From: Serilophus lunatus
Taxonomy: Eukaryota > Chordata > Aves > Passeriformes > Eurylaimidae
Assembly: GCA_013399895.1 (NCBI GenBank)
Contig: VXBA01001332.1
Location: 1-64,000 of the forward strand
Reading direction: 5' to 3'
DNA: 64,000 bases
Part shown: positions 25,700-38,455 of the stretch, one piece after another
How the letters are laid out: each line of letters opens with the position of its first letter
Position numbering within the stretch: position 1 is the stretch's first letter
Program-made: the position numbers and the translations under genes
Notes under the pieces: generated by a model
Told to the model about the DNA's origin: nothing
Databases searched by the model: none
What the model saw: only the letters and a program-made list of their open reading frames with translations

Positions 25700-28600
25700 T
25701 TGTTTGGTAAAAGGACTGGTTGTATTTGGTTGTAATGATTACAAAAGGAGGTTTGGTTTAGTTTTGTCTAATGCCACTGGCACAAAAAAACCTCTGCAGT
25801 TGTGTTTGGTTTCCAAATTAATGCTGTCTGGGTGCTGCTGTGGATAAATGGTCTCAGAGCCCTGGCTGTCTATGAAGCTGTGACAAGTAACAACATAAAT
25901 TTAGGATTAAGGATTTTATCAATAGTAATAAAAATCATGGTTAAGGGCTTTCATTCAGCAAACACTGACTCATATTCTAAATATGTTTGTTCTCATTACA
26001 ATAGAAGCATATACTTTGAATCTCATGGGTTAACTGCTTTTTAAGAGCAAATAAGAGGCTGTAATTCATGTATGCACTTAGGTAAAAATCAGGAAATATA
26101 ACTAGAGTTTTTATATGGATTTACTTTTGAGAGCAGGCTCTGTATTTCTGCTTCCCTGCAGGTTAATTGTGCTGGGTTTTGCTCTGTTATGCTTCTCCCT
26201 TCAACCAATTTTCCCTAAGATTTCTCTTTTATTGTAAGCCTCATTTCATACATTTAATATCAGTGTTCATCAGCCTAATTACCCTTTGGTCCCACCTCCT
26301 TGGCACAGACTCCCTGCCTGAGTTTCTGCACCATCTGGTCTTTCCAGTTCGGAGCCTCTGCCTGTGGTTTCCAGAGGCCCTGTGCTGTGCTGGCTCATGT
26401 ACTGCAGCTGCATCCCTGTCAGCTGGCTGCTTTCTTCACTTCCAGTTTCTGTTGTTTCTCCTCACATGTTAGAGTTCTTCCTTCCTATTTCCTCCTGTCC
26501 CATACAGAATACCACTGTTCTTCAAAAAATATATGGTGGGATTGATGTCCTTCACAGGAGCTCAGGGAGGACTGCTTCTGCACAGGACCAGGTCCATGTG
26601 CACCAGACACTGCCAGGTCCTTCAGAAAAGAGGATGAGGAATGAGAAAAGGGCCTTCATGCAACGGGGTGAGAACCAGCCAGCGGAGAGTTTACAAAAAG
26701 CCACTGAGCCAAGGGACTTTCTGCAGCCATGGTTACAGAGGAGCCAAGCTGCAGCGTGATGCCATAGGGAGCATGAGGTGCACCTGCTGCAACAGACAGC
26801 AGCACATCAGGAGGAGCTAAGATACCACCTCATCAACCGTATTGGTCGTGACTCCCTGATCAAAAGCAAGCATCAGCAACACAGAAGGGCTGTGTTTGGT
26901 TTTGTTGGTTTGGTTTTCCTATAATAATATCATGAAACGGCTATGTAGAATTGAGAACCTCATCAATATTACATCTGCAACAGATGGTGAAAACCTCCCT
27001 GCATGGATAAGTAATCCATTTAGTTCTTCAGACAAGATCTCCAGTGCCAGACATGGTATCTGACATTTTGGTTCATCTGGAGATACACTGGTGGAAAACC
27101 ACAGCCAGGCAACAGCTCCTTGTGACCCCACGTCTGCACAGGAGTGTATGCAAGCCACATTCTTTGTGAGGCTGACGGTGATTAATCACAGTGCATGGCA
27201 ACCTGATTTTTAACAGCTGCAATGAATTGCTTTTGCCTTGAATTTCAAACAATTTTGGGGGGGAGAGCAGAACACTTCTATGAGATGCAGCATCACGTAG
27301 GATGTAGTAGATACGAGTGACAGGATACCTGGCATGTTTTGGAAGATGGCCACTGAGTCCTGGAGGAATGCAGGTTGCATTGGTGAACAGCTCCTGGGCT
27401 GTGCTTTTTGGCATGTGCAGCCCCTCTCCTGGCGGGATGGACTGGGAAGATGGTTTGCAGCACAGTGGCAGCAGCAGGGCTGCTTCAAAATAAGTCACTA
27501 GCTACAAGCCTGGTGAAAAATATATCCTGCCAAGCAGCTGCCTCAGGGCTGGGAAGGGCATTCGTCCCATTTTAGGCACTTAGCAATATGGTGTGACACA
27601 CAAAAACTATTTGCCTGAGGGGAAAATCACAGCATTTTCTCATTATTATATGGATTTTACTTGCCAGCCAAGGCTCTGATAGCTAAGAGAGATGCAAGAC
27701 TGCTATCTAAAACAGTTTGGACACCCTAGCAAGTATTACTCCCAGCTTGCAGAAGTGTTAGTAGTTGTCCTGTACATTGGAACCTATTTGGGGAAACAAT
27801 GTCACTGCTTGTATTTTGACTTTTAGTAGAGAAGGGAGCAGCTTGCCTATCACTTTTTTCCTGCCTTAAGAGACCTTTTCATGACTGAGTGATAAGCAAA
27901 AGCAAATTATAGATGCTAACAGAGCTCTTAATCTTTCCAGTGGATGGATGCCATGTTTTTCCATATACCCTTCTGTATCCCTCCTCTGGCTCCCACCCCA
28001 TCCCATGCTGGATGGAGCACAGTGGCTTTCTGTGTACACTTGCACATTGTGGAAGTGTGATCTTCCCAGATCACAGGACTTGATTTCTCTGTCTTCTGCT
28101 GTTCTGAATATGCCTCCTGCATATCTGGGTGATGGCACTAAATGCTCACCACCAAGGAGTGCCTGTGTCAGTAGGTCCATGGGCCGTGCTGGTTCTGCTC
28201 TCATGCCTGACCACAGCCTGCAGCGAGGCTGCTGCAAGGGTTGGGGGTAAATGATTAACCCACGCCTGTTCTGCTTTTGACACCAAGGCTCTGGTGTTGC
28301 CTTGACGCTACAACAATGAAACCAGTGAAGCCAGTCAGCTCTTCCTACCTCTATATCCTGAAGTTCAAAGTCAGTGCAGTTCAACACTAACACTACAAGA
28401 TTTCTGCTCTGATGCTGATGTGACAAATAGTAATAGCTATAAACACGTGGGACGGTAGGAATTTATGCTCACTTTTTGATGCAATCACTCATTATTATAA
28501 TGAATAAACTTTTAATTTAGCATACATTTTTTTAAAAATTAAGTGGTTCTGCCTTGTAAACATGAGCTACCAAGTCAAGTTGTTTGCTCTCTTCTTGTAG

Positions 28601-31600
28601 AAGTTGTCTCCAGAAAGAAATTCTGTAACACTGTCTGTGCTGTGCCCTTGCACTGAGACTTCTATTTTTGTCACATTCTTCACCAAATACTTTTGACCCA
28701 GATCTGTTAAATTACAACAGTGTTGGAATGTATGCACATACATACTAAGCAAAGGACAAACCTATGGCCACAAGAAAGGCTGTAATGGCGTCAGTGAAAC
28801 TAATGACACTAACAAGGACAATACAGGAGAAAATTGTGATAATGTTTTATGGCACAGAAGCAGAGCTTTCTGCCCTCCCAGCTTTAGCACATAAACTCTT
28901 GCATGCTGCCCTGCCAAAGCACCTGTGGCTTGGGAGTGGAGGAACATTTGCCCACGTGCAGTAATACCAGCATGCTAACTCAAAAAAAAAAAAATTAAGA
29001 ACAGCAGTGTTAATTTGCAGTTGCAGTTTTGCTACGCTGAGGCCTATCTACCTGTGTTGTCAGACGAGGCAGCAGATAACAAAATAGAGGCTTTTCTGCT
29101 GGAGACAGGGAGATCCAAAATCACTGAGCTTCTTCATGTTTATGAGTGATTAACATGAAAATTAATGAGGCTTTAATGTAAGTAAGGGATCTGAATGGCT
29201 TAGCCCCAAGATCATGACGTTTCTGCAGAGCAGAATTGCTGAATGCTTTAGCAGAGGTCTAAGTAATGGAACTAGACTTATGCAGAGCTGTGAAGGCATT
29301 TCTCTCCATTTATTTAAAATGAAAGCTCACATAAATGTGTGCACAGGTCACTGTTGTGCTGACTTTTTTCTCTCCCTTGTAAAACCGTCACTGAAGGACA
29401 ATTCTGGCTGACCCAAATACCCCGAAGTGGCCAGTACCCCAGGTCAGACCCACACACCAGCTGAGGAGCTTGACAGAGGCAAGTGATACACTTTGGGAAG
29501 CCAGAGGTAAACTGGTTTTGCTGTCTGCTGCTGCTGGGTGTTGCCACAGCTGCTCTGAAAGGCTTGGAGGTTTCAGCTACATAGTCTCCAATGATTTTGG
29601 GTGAACCTGTGCAGTTTCCCCAACTGCCAAAGCATGGCTGCTTTGTCTCTTTCTCTCATGAGCCAGCAGTGGGGAGTGGCACAGCTCCTCCAAAAGAAAC
29701 AATCTGGTTACGAGCAGACTTTTTTGACTCGACATTAGCAAAGAAAACTTGACTGAGGCTTTTGTGTCCAAACAATGGTAAAAGTTGCCGGGTCATGCAG
29801 TGTCCCATGGGTGACACATCGTTAGAGCAGCCTGTGAGCAGCAAACCCTGCCTGAGCACAGCAAGCCCTGTACTGAGCTCCTCAGAGTGTCAAGGGAAAG
29901 GGGAGCCTGCCCCACGCTAATTAAAACTCTTTTCTCAACTTCTCCTTGGCAAAGTGCAAAGAAATCCTCTTTTCATGCTCAGTGTCTAAAAATAAATCCT
30001 ATTTTGGGTTTCAGAAGCAGCCGCATGACTAAAATGAGCCCTTCAGTTTCATTCATGTTTGCTGTCTATTAATCTGTTCTCCTCACCCTCAGCAGGGTAT
30101 GACTCAGGGTTTCAGCATTGTCTTCCTCCCCAAACTATCTGTGTTTTGACTTTAAATTCTGCTATCTGACGCAAAGCAGTGCTGAAATCATGACAGTTTG
30201 ATCCATCCAGTTCCCAGGAGACTCTTGATCTTTACTGGCTGGTAAATGTAGCACTCAGAACAGCCATGCAGAGCAGATACTGATATTTTTACACTAAATG
30301 TTGGTAAGCAGATGTCACAGGCTTGTGAAAAGCCTTGAAACTCTATGGAAGAAAATATGTAAGTACGTGTGTGTGGGTGGCCTGGAGATAAAAATAATTT
30401 GGTGGTTATATGAGAAGACATATATTCCCAAATCCGTTGGTGTTTTGCTATTCCTGTGCATTGTACTCAAACTGGAGGCTGCACTGGAAAAAGTATAGCA
30501 GTAAACTCTTGCCCTGTTGATTCATCTGCTGCGTTTGTGGCTCCTTCCAGCACAGGTTTCTCTGCAGTGGCTGAGCTGATAGATCCCATTCCCCTGCCCT
30601 GAGCAGGAGGCCTCTGTGTGGACCCCAATTATCCCAAGATTGAGGCATGCTGTAGCAAGTGTAGGTTACTGTGCAGGGAGGTAGGAGCAGTGAGGCAGCA
30701 GGGCTGAGATCCTCCAGCTGTCACTGGAGAAAACAAGAGGTACCCGAGAGGTGACAAAGCCCCAGGGAAGGACTCTAAGCAGGCAGAGCACAGCTGAGCC
30801 TCAGGTGACCCCAGCCCTGGTGCAGCAGGACTGAGCTGGGATAGGCATAGAGTGGTGATTCCCATTGCAGAGCCATGGTTCCCGTTGCAGTGTAGTGATT
30901 CCCACTGCAGAGCAATGGTTCCCATTGCAGGGCACACCAATTTAACTCTTCCCTAAGTGGTTGTGCTGCTGGCTGAGCAGCTGGGCCAGGGTTGCTTCTG
31001 TGCAGGCTCTTGGCCAAGCTGCTGCCCATCTCGACACCTCCTGCTGTGGGCAAGTGCACAGGCTCCTTGGGCACCAGGGAAGCCTCAGGCATATGAGTGT
31101 GGAAACCCACTGGCAGCACAAGGGGCTGGGGCTGCAAGAGCAGCACTGGCAAGGTAGTTGGTGTGTCCACATTGCAGAGATGGGCACACACCCATGTCTA
31201 AGGGTTGGCAGCCAAGCTTTGTCTAAGGCTCCTCTTCCTGACTGTTTTTTTTATAAGCAGGCAGCCTGAAATCCAGAACACGTAAATGTTGGGTAAAAGT
31301 CAGGATTTGTTTGATTTTTTTATTTTTACTTAGCACAACATGTTCTTGAAATGTCCCTTCAGGGAGGTGTGTCAGTCAGACTAGTGTTAAACCTACTTAA
31401 TCTCATTGCAGTGTGGACTAAAGCCCAGTGATCTACAGCCAATGGATGCTTGCCTTGACATCCCTGCTTTAAAAGGACTGTGGTTACAAACTACAAAGAC
31501 CTTACTTTTCCTTACAATGCTGTATTTATACCTCCCCTTATAGGTTTGGTAATGAAATATGAGCCATTTATTATGCACTAAATTTAGGGAGGCCAAAAAT

Positions 31601-34600
31601 ATTTGCATACAAATACAACTGATCCTTCATGCATGCAAAATGAGCAGAAAAATTCAAGTATTTTAAAATTAAAATAGTTTAGAAGAATTTGTATCTATGA
31701 TGGAAGATGAGCTTTTTCTGAGGAAAAAAACCCTTCTCCTTGTCATTATATACAGACCAAATGCAGTTATTCAAGTCAGATATGGACTGAATTTTAAATG
31801 TGACAATGGTGCTTATTCTTCAGGAAATGCCATGTCTGTAATGAATTGTAAATTATTTTTAGTTGCTACTGGAAACAGAGGGGGGTGGGAGAAGTGGAAA
31901 TAATCAATATTGACACAACCCCACTTTATTTTTAAGCAGTGCTGATCTTTGATGACACCAATTACAGGAGTAGAGAGTTAGAGCTGAAGTGAAGTGTTCA
32001 AACTGCAAACTATTTTTGGTGTTTAGAAAAGGGACACAGCAGCCAGACAAATGTGCTGCTTGCACATTGCTGCTGGGATGGTCATACCAGCAAGATCATC
32101 ATACCATCCTCTCCTGTGAACTGGACAGGTGTGGTAGGAGGCAGGCCTTGTTGGGAGGCTGCAGTCCATGAGCAGTTGTCGTTCTGGTCACCATCATGCC
32201 ACTGGTGCTGGTGTTGTCCTGGGGCGTGGCCACAAGGACAGTGACACCAAGGGCCATAGCAGACCTTTCTTCCTTTTCAACACAAGTTGCCTGTCATTTC
32301 TTTCTCAATCAACTTTAGGGATGATGATTTTCCAGTTGGGTATGACACAAGAGAGTGAATGGGAGTCCTCTTGCCTCTGCTGCAGTGAAGTTTCCCTCTA
32401 CTGCTCACCCCCTGTCCTTTTTCTTACATGAAATGAAATAAAAGCTCTTTGAAGCAAAATGCAGGGTTGATTGATTAACTTTTATCTTCTCAACGATGAA
32501 TAACTAGGTAAGGTAGAGCATGTGACAATGCAATCTGTTCAGAGAAATCATTGCATATGTATCTGATCTGTTCCCAGGATCCACAAAAGGGTGCAACACG
32601 GTCAAAATACACTCAGAAAAATGAGATCATTGAGCAACTTTGTTTACGAACTTGATATTGAGCTAGTTCTAATGCAATTTCCTAAAATTCAGAGATGCTT
32701 GCGATGTGATCTTACTCATATAAAATGCCATGGAACTTCTGATGACAGAACAGATCAAATTTTCTGTTGCATGACTCATTCTGAGGAAAAGAATGCCATA
32801 CATTTAATATTACCAAAAAAAAATACATTCAGTAAGTCCCTCCCTATAGGGCTGTGTGGATGCAATCTATCATAAGTACAATGTCCAGGCAACACTTTTT
32901 GTTATGGAGTAAAATTAACAGCCTAATTGTAGATAGCCTCAGGAAACTTTTATCCACTAAACCCAGAATAGCCACAGCAGAGACCTAAGTCAAGTGTCTG
33001 CCTGACTTTACATGCTGTAAATCTCAGGTGAGTCGTTAAGGGAGATGGAATCTTGCCAATGTGCCAATTAATCTGAGTCGTCTGGAATATGCACTAATGC
33101 TGAAGAGAAGGGATAGATGGATGGGGTTCAGCAGGATGATTTCATGGGAAAGAATTTGCTAGATGTGTTAGGCATTGGATGGCAGAATATACAAGAGTCT
33201 GTTGAAAATACCTACAGAAGCACAAGAAAATCCCTGAAAATCTGAATTAAGTAATTTTCTACTGAGTGGTTTTTGTTGTTTGTTTATTTTGATTACATTA
33301 TTTTCTCCATGGATTGAGGTGTATTATTGATAGCCATGACTGCAGCACTGTGTTTTGTGGGCATTCAGAGCCTTGCTGAAAGGAATGTGATGTACAGCAA
33401 TATAGTTCCCAGCTGCTCAGGGGGCACTTGCTTTCTGCTTTATGAGCAGAGGCCTTTCTGTTTCCTTTCTTTGAGGTTGCTGTCATGGGTCCTAATGCAA
33501 CATTTTGTTTGTCTCTTTTCTTCCTGGGTCAGGTGGTGAAAGTGAGCATGTTGGATGGTACCTGGGGCCTGAATATAGCTGCTGCTGAAGAGTTTCAGCA
33601 CAAAAACTGATACTGTATTTTAGTAATGAAACTACATGAGGTGAAACAAGATCTCTGTTTTGAGATTTCCATGTCAACCACAGCAAATGTAGCCAGGATG
33701 GTCTTTTTGTGTTCATGGTTACAATTATTTCTACCTTACTGTTCTTACAAGAATTTAATTTTGTAACATTTATTGGTTTGGAAGGTACATTCATCCAATT
33801 TTTTTTCCATTTTGTGCTGTAAAAGGTCAGAATTGTCAGGAAAGATTTATTTTTGGATAAAAGGAATCCTTATTTAAAAGCCAAAGTCACACAACCTTTC
33901 TGGAATAGGAAAGGAAGCAGAAGGAACAAGCTAAAACCCAGAGCATCAGCTGAAGCAATGTGTTACGTGTTGTGTTTTGTGATTTATGGCACAGTGGTAC
34001 TTACTCACCCTAGTGATCCAGGCGTGCGAGCACTGCCCTTTTTGCCCTTGGAGTGCTGAGAATGGAGTTTAAACTGAAAGAGTATCTCCAGCAGTGCCTG
34101 GCAGTGGTGCCAGAGGTGGGTAGCCTCTATCCTCCTCCGGAGAAATGCCAGCATGGCCCTAGTCCCATGCCACAGCCACTGGCAGAGGCAGAGTCATGCA
34201 TGAATTGGAGGGGCTTTCCATGTCTTTCATCACAGGCCAGGGCAGGGGGCTGCCAGGCCGGGGAGAACTTTCTATGTTATCTTTCCCTGCCATGCTTCAG
34301 TTTTTCCATCTATTTCAGGCACACAGTAGGGAGGTGTCATTCCTTGTCTCAGCCCTCTCCCCAAGGAGCACCTATCTCTAGCTGGCCCAGGGCTCCTGGG
34401 CCTCCCACACCTGATGATGAAGGCACAGATGCCATGAATTGTCCCTGCCCTGTGACAAAGCCAGATCTGTGCTACAGTGGCTCAGTCAATGAACTAAGGA
34501 AAATAAATAAAAAAACCCCGCTGGCCATAGCTGGCTGGTGAAAGCTGTTTTCTGCCGAGGCAAGGGCACAGCCAGGCACACAGGCTTGCACACACGCTCA

Positions 34601-34720
34601 CACTGACCCTTGTGCACAGGTTCTTCCTTGCAGCTGGGCTCGCACCCACCTCCAGCCCTTACGTGTGCCCAGCTTCGTTCCTGCCCCACAGCCCCAGGCA
34701 TGTGTCCTTGCTGCTGGCTT
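25700..34720. other. Intergenic noncoding DNA upstream of SCG2
   Basis: No recognisable gene. The longest open frame (minus strand, 27866-28426) encodes nothing I can relate to a family and lies in moderately GC-rich DNA where stops are rarer. A pure A13 run occurs at 28982-28994 without a clear retroposon body in front of it. The 20-bp minisatellite at 30851 is listed separately. From about 34060 GC content rises toward the repeat cluster. Confidence 0.7.
30851..30930. repeat. 20-bp minisatellite, four copies
   Basis: Four exact-length 20-bp units run head to tail, each ending in CCCATTGCAG or a one-base variant. Units 1 and 3 carry GTGATT, while units 2 and 4 carry ATGGTT, giving a 40-bp higher-order period. 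This suggests that a 40-bp pair was duplicated after the first 20-bp duplication. Confidence 0.95.
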
Positions 34721-34726
34721 GGCCGG

Positions 34727-34959
34727 CACCCACCCGACGAGGTGTGGATCGGCTTCACAGATCACCCGATGTGTGAGACAGTTTCATCCACCCACCTGAG
34801 GTGAGGGTCATCTTCTTCAGCCACCCCCTAAGTGTGGGTCAGCTTCATCCACCCCCTGGGAGTTTCATCCACCCACCCGAGGAGCTGATCGGCTTCATGC
34901 GCCCACCCTAGGTGAGGGTCTTCTTCATCCACCCCCCGAGGTCTAGGTCGGGTTCATCG
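34727..34959. repeat. Degenerate ~30-bp minisatellite, about eight units
   Basis: Units start at about 34727, 34763, 34789, 34821, 34850, 34870, 34900 and 34930. Each begins with a C-rich CACCCACCCGAGGTG-like half and ends in CTTCATC or TTTCATC. Lengths run from 20 to 36 bp, most being 26-32. Several units contain CG. The array ends only 50-60 bp before the pyrimidine tract that leads into the putative SCG2 promoter. It is variable enough to be old but could still be polymorphic in length. Confidence 0.9.
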
Positions 34960-35010
34960 AGTCCCCTGTCCCGGTCTTAGGGAGCTAAGAAGCAGAAGGC
35001 ACAGGCTGTA

Positions 35011-35188
35011 CCTTCTTTTTCTTTTTTAATCCTTTTTATTCCCTTTCCCCCTTCTTTTTTCCCTGCCTTCCTTTTCTTGTATTTTTTTCGTGTTTGTTTG
35101 GGGTATTTTTTTCCTCTTTCTTTTTTTTACTTTTCCCCATTTTTTTTCTTTTTTTTTTTTTTTTTCTTTTNTTCCTTTTTCCCCTTTT
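35011..35188 (+). repeat. Long pyrimidine tract with ambiguous base
   Basis: About 180 bases are almost entirely T and C on the plus strand, with T runs up to 15-16 bases and an N at 35171. Long reading frames crossing it consist of phenylalanine (plus) or lysine (minus) runs and are artefacts. The ambiguous base suggests that the length and exact sequence are uncertain here. Confidence 0.9.
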
Positions 35189-35316
35189 GGCCGCTCCCTG
35201 TTCGACTTGACCCGGTGGCTGCCCACCCTTTGCGGTGGCTGGGGGTCCCCTCCGCCCGCCGCCGGTCGGTCCCTCAGCGCCCCTCGGGGGGGNGCCGTGC
35301 CTCGGCTGGAACCGGC

Positions 35317-35348
35317 AGCGAGCGAGCGAGCGAGCGAGCGAGCGAGCG
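35317..35348. repeat. (AGCG)8 microsatellite
   Basis: Eight perfect AGCG units inside the CpG-rich block. Each unit contributes one CG, so the array adds directly to the island's CpG count. Length may vary among individuals. Confidence 0.97.
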
Positions 35349-35424
35349 GAGAAGTCACACAGCGAGGCGCGGTGGGGCTGGGGCTTGCAATGACACTTAT
35401 CTCGGTGAAATGTAGCCCTGTCAT

Positions 35425-35516
35425 TACATATATTATATATATATGTATATATATAAATGTATGTGTATATATATATATACACATATATATAAATGTGTAT
35501 ATATATGTATATATAC
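35425..35516. repeat. (TA)n-rich tract
   Basis: About 90 bp of alternating TATA/CATA/GTATA sequence interrupts the CpG-rich block. It is strongly self-complementary and could extrude a hairpin or melt easily. It also makes any TATA-box call in this region unreliable. Confidence 0.95.
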
Positions 35517-37758
35517 TCCCAGTGTCGTTCGTGGCTGAAGATGGGGGCAGAGCGCTCCCGTCCGTGATCGCGTTCAGCCGTGCCGGGTCGCCGACATGGC
35601 ACTCCGGGCACTCAGAGTATGGGCACAGAGGTTCCCTCGGATGCAAACACTCCCCGACTCACTTCCCGGATGAATCCGTATGCAAACAGTCCTTATGTTC
35701 GTTCAGAGCTGCTGGGGATTGGGTTTTTACCCTTCTGCTCACCTCGCTGTTGTTTTGTTCATGTCTTCAGTCCCTTACACAGGGTAAAGGGTTAGAGATG
35801 CTTTTAAACAAGGCAAATTTACTGCAGTCGTGTTATTTATGGGGAAAAAAAGAAAAAAAAAAGGGGGAAGTGTGTGTGATATATTTATTTCCCTTATGGA
35901 AAAGTGCTAGTATATTTCTCCTCAGACTCTCAGGGCACGGACGCATCTATAGGAAAACCTACAAGTTTTCATAGCAAATTTCCACTGGAAACATTACGAT
36001 CACATCAGAGACAGCTGCTGAAAAGAGAAAATTACTGCTACCATGGAAACATCCCAAAAGGAGATTATTTTTTGTGTCTATTTTCTAGGGAACTTTTGTC
36101 AGTCTGCATTACCTTTGTAAGTTTTTTAATGTGAACGTAATTGCCTCATTTTCCTGTTTGTTAGGTGCTAATAGTGGAGAAAATATTATCTCCATCTATA
36201 CTAGCTTCACAATTATCCATCTGGAGAGAAAAGAGCCATTTTAGCATATTGTCCTTTGAGAGGCACAGAAGGGAATGTTTACTACATAACCTAACAATAG
36301 TCTAAAATGTCCTCTCTTAAAAAAATATAAAAATGAAAGGAATTAAAATGTGAAAGACTGAGGAGGAGTCCTCTTCCCTTAGAGTTATATTTAGTGACCA
36401 CATTTATGACCAGTATTCAAAGCTTTTAAAAGAAATCATTCCCAAATCCATTTAACAAGGCTTTCAAATATCATCTGACAAAAAACTAGAAGTGAAAATT
36501 GACCTAGAGGTAAATGCAAGCAAAATATGTAGGGAGGAGTCAATGACCTGTTATTCCTGCAAAGGAAATATCCCATTGAGCAATGTCCTTGTGGAACACT
36601 AAACCAAACTTTGCCTGCCTGGAAACATTTTGGTTTTAATGGGATGCAGACAATTCTTGCAAAGGCTATAACAATCCAAATTGTGTGCAGTGGAGGAAGG
36701 TGAGTTCGTGGTCTTTGTGGGTGGGTAGTGCTTGGTAAATGATTATGGAATGAATCTGCCTTCCCCCACCCCCTCGGAAAGGACAGTTTCTTATGTACTT
36801 ATCAAACTAACTCTGCTAATAACCCATCTCTTAGCTGAAAAAAAAAGGTCTTAATTTAATTTATTTGCTACCGAAAGTAGAAAATTGCTTTTTTTTTCAT
36901 GGAGATACACAGGGCTAGTGCCTTTTCTGTGATGGAAAATGAAGTTATGTGCCGACTTTGTTTCAGGACAAATTCAGATATGGAGGGTGGAACCTTCTAG
37001 TCAACTGTTGAATTAATCCTTTGAGAAATCAATGCTCAAATGTATCCAGGCTTGAAATCAGAAATGTTTGGGGCAATTGGTTACTATTATGCCTGTTAGC
37101 TTGCCCAAGCATATCAAGGGGGAAAAAAGCAGCTCTGAACTGATAGTGCTTTAATTATTTAGTTAAGTCACATTATGTTAAGAACAAAAACTGAGTGGAA
37201 AACTCTACAAGAGAGCTGAAGTGATCATTTTCATGCTCACTTTCTATTTCCAGCACTGGAAATAGTGGTATACATAGCTTATTCAATCTGTAATGAACCA
37301 CCAATATCTCAACAGGATGCTTTTACCAATCCAAAACACAAAGGAACTAAAATAGGTCAATTAATCAAAGCAGTTTCTATCTTTATCATTCCTTTCTCAT
37401 TACTTTACTTTATTTGCTAATGTAACTGGATCAGAAAAAAGTCCAACCTGTCTCATGACCCAAGCATATCATTGCCTGAGCATCTCCCAGGAAATGACTG
37501 ATGGCAATTTTTGTCTGTGCTGTGTGGAGGGTGCCCAGCTCTCTGCAAGGCTGGGCTTGTGCAGCTGTGTCCTCATGCACAGTAGTGCTGTAATTGTCTT
37601 AATTCAGTTGGAGGCATATTTATCCCAACTCTGCGCCAGAGTTCTTTGTTGACTGGTGTGAGCTGGGCAGACATGGGCTTCCACTGATCTATTCTAACTG
37701 AATTTGGCAGTGGTCATTTTTCTGCCTGTCCTGAGACCTGATTCAATTTCTGCTGCAG

Positions 37759-37783
37759 TGAATGAATGAGTGAATGAATGAAA
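37759..37783. repeat. (GAAT)n microsatellite
   Basis: Six GAAT-type units with one GAGT interruption. Confidence 0.85.
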
Positions 37784-38409
37784 TCACCACTCAGAACCTA
37801 CCTACTTGAGCTCATTTCCAAGGTGGATTTTAAAGGATTCAGTAAAATTATATTGTACCTTTAGGATAAGTTGTAGTTTGTCACTCATACAGGGGATCAT
37901 TGCCCATAGGAAAATGACTCATAGAGTCATTAACTAAAATTCACCTGTAATACAATTTACTTTTTTTTTTTTTTTAATGAAATAGCAAAAAAGGAAGTAA
38001 TAACGCTCTCAATAATGACAGAAATAAACTTGCAAGTAATTTTATTTCCCATGTTCTCCATTTCATCACATTAATTTTATTGCAGTCTAGCACCATTCAG
38101 CAGTATTATCCTTGCATGAAATTAGATGCCTTGTGGAGAAATCTCACAAAATAATTCTGTCTGCAGTTTTAATATGAACATTTTGAGCAGCATTTAAATA
38201 TATGTATACACTGACTTTACCATTTAATAACTTCAGTTTCATAATCAAAACAACATCTGGATTCCTTTATGGACGTTTCATGAGCTATACAGGATTGGTA
38301 TTTTGTGCTGCCATTGGAAAATTAATGTTCATAAAGTACATGCAGCATAGACATAAGAAATTTCTAGCACAGCTTGTTTTCCTGTGTCTGTCTCCATGTG
38401 TTAACTACT

Positions 38410-38441
38410 TCTTTTTTTTCCTCTTTCTTCTTTATTTCAAG
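38410..38441 (+). other. Splice acceptor of the SCG2 coding exon
   Basis: A long pyrimidine tract (CTTTTTTTTCCTCTTTCTTC, then TTTATTTCA) runs straight into AG at 38440-38441. The exon would therefore begin at 38442 and leave 14 bases of 5' UTR before the start codon. This matches the known SCG2 structure, with all coding sequence in one exon just after an acceptor. Confidence 0.8.
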
Positions 38442-38455
38442 GAAATACTTTCAAT

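Larger units (their letters stand above)
35190..35690 (+). promoter_or_regulatory. CpG-rich block, putative SCG2 promoter and exon 1
   Basis: Dense CG dinucleotides occur at 35191-35375 and again at 35521-35635, split by a (TA)n tract. An N at 35293 marks unresolved sequence in a G run. The block lies about 3 kb upstream of the SCG2 coding exon, which matches my recollection that vertebrate SCG2 has a short noncoding first exon separated from the coding exon by one intron of roughly that size. I found no proximal TGACGTCA and no unambiguous TATA box. ATGCAAACA occurs twice (35641 and 35680), resembling octamer or forkhead sites. The promoter assignment rests on position and composition only. 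Confidence 0.4.
35700..38441 (+). other. Inferred SCG2 intron, AT-rich noncoding
   Basis: If exon 1 lies in the CpG-rich block, this stretch is the single intron of SCG2. It is AT-rich and has no recognisable coding sequence. Donor-like sites on the plus strand include GTAAGT at 36117 and AAG|GTGAGT with the cut after 36699. Either could end an alternative noncoding exon, so the true donor cannot be fixed by eye. A T15 run lies at 37961-37975. Confidence 0.45.

Noticed and set aside
27866..28426. 186-codon minus-strand frame
   Set aside because: No family resemblance, other frames over the same DNA are also open, and nothing nearby suggests a gene.
28975..29000. A13 run as a possible retroposon tail
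   Set aside because: No recognisable retroposon body, target-site duplication or gene-like sequence precedes it.
35090..35974. 294-codon plus-strand frame and overlapping 190-206-codon minus-strand frames
   Set aside because: They run through the pyrimidine tract, the AGCG and TA repeats and both N bases; the products are Phe, Lys, Glu-Arg and Tyr-Ile runs typical of translated simple repeats.
1..38000. Search for AP1S3 exons upstream of SCG2
   Set aside because: AP1S3 is the expected neighbour from mammalian gene order, but none of its conserved sigma-adaptin segments was seen; it probably lies beyond the window.
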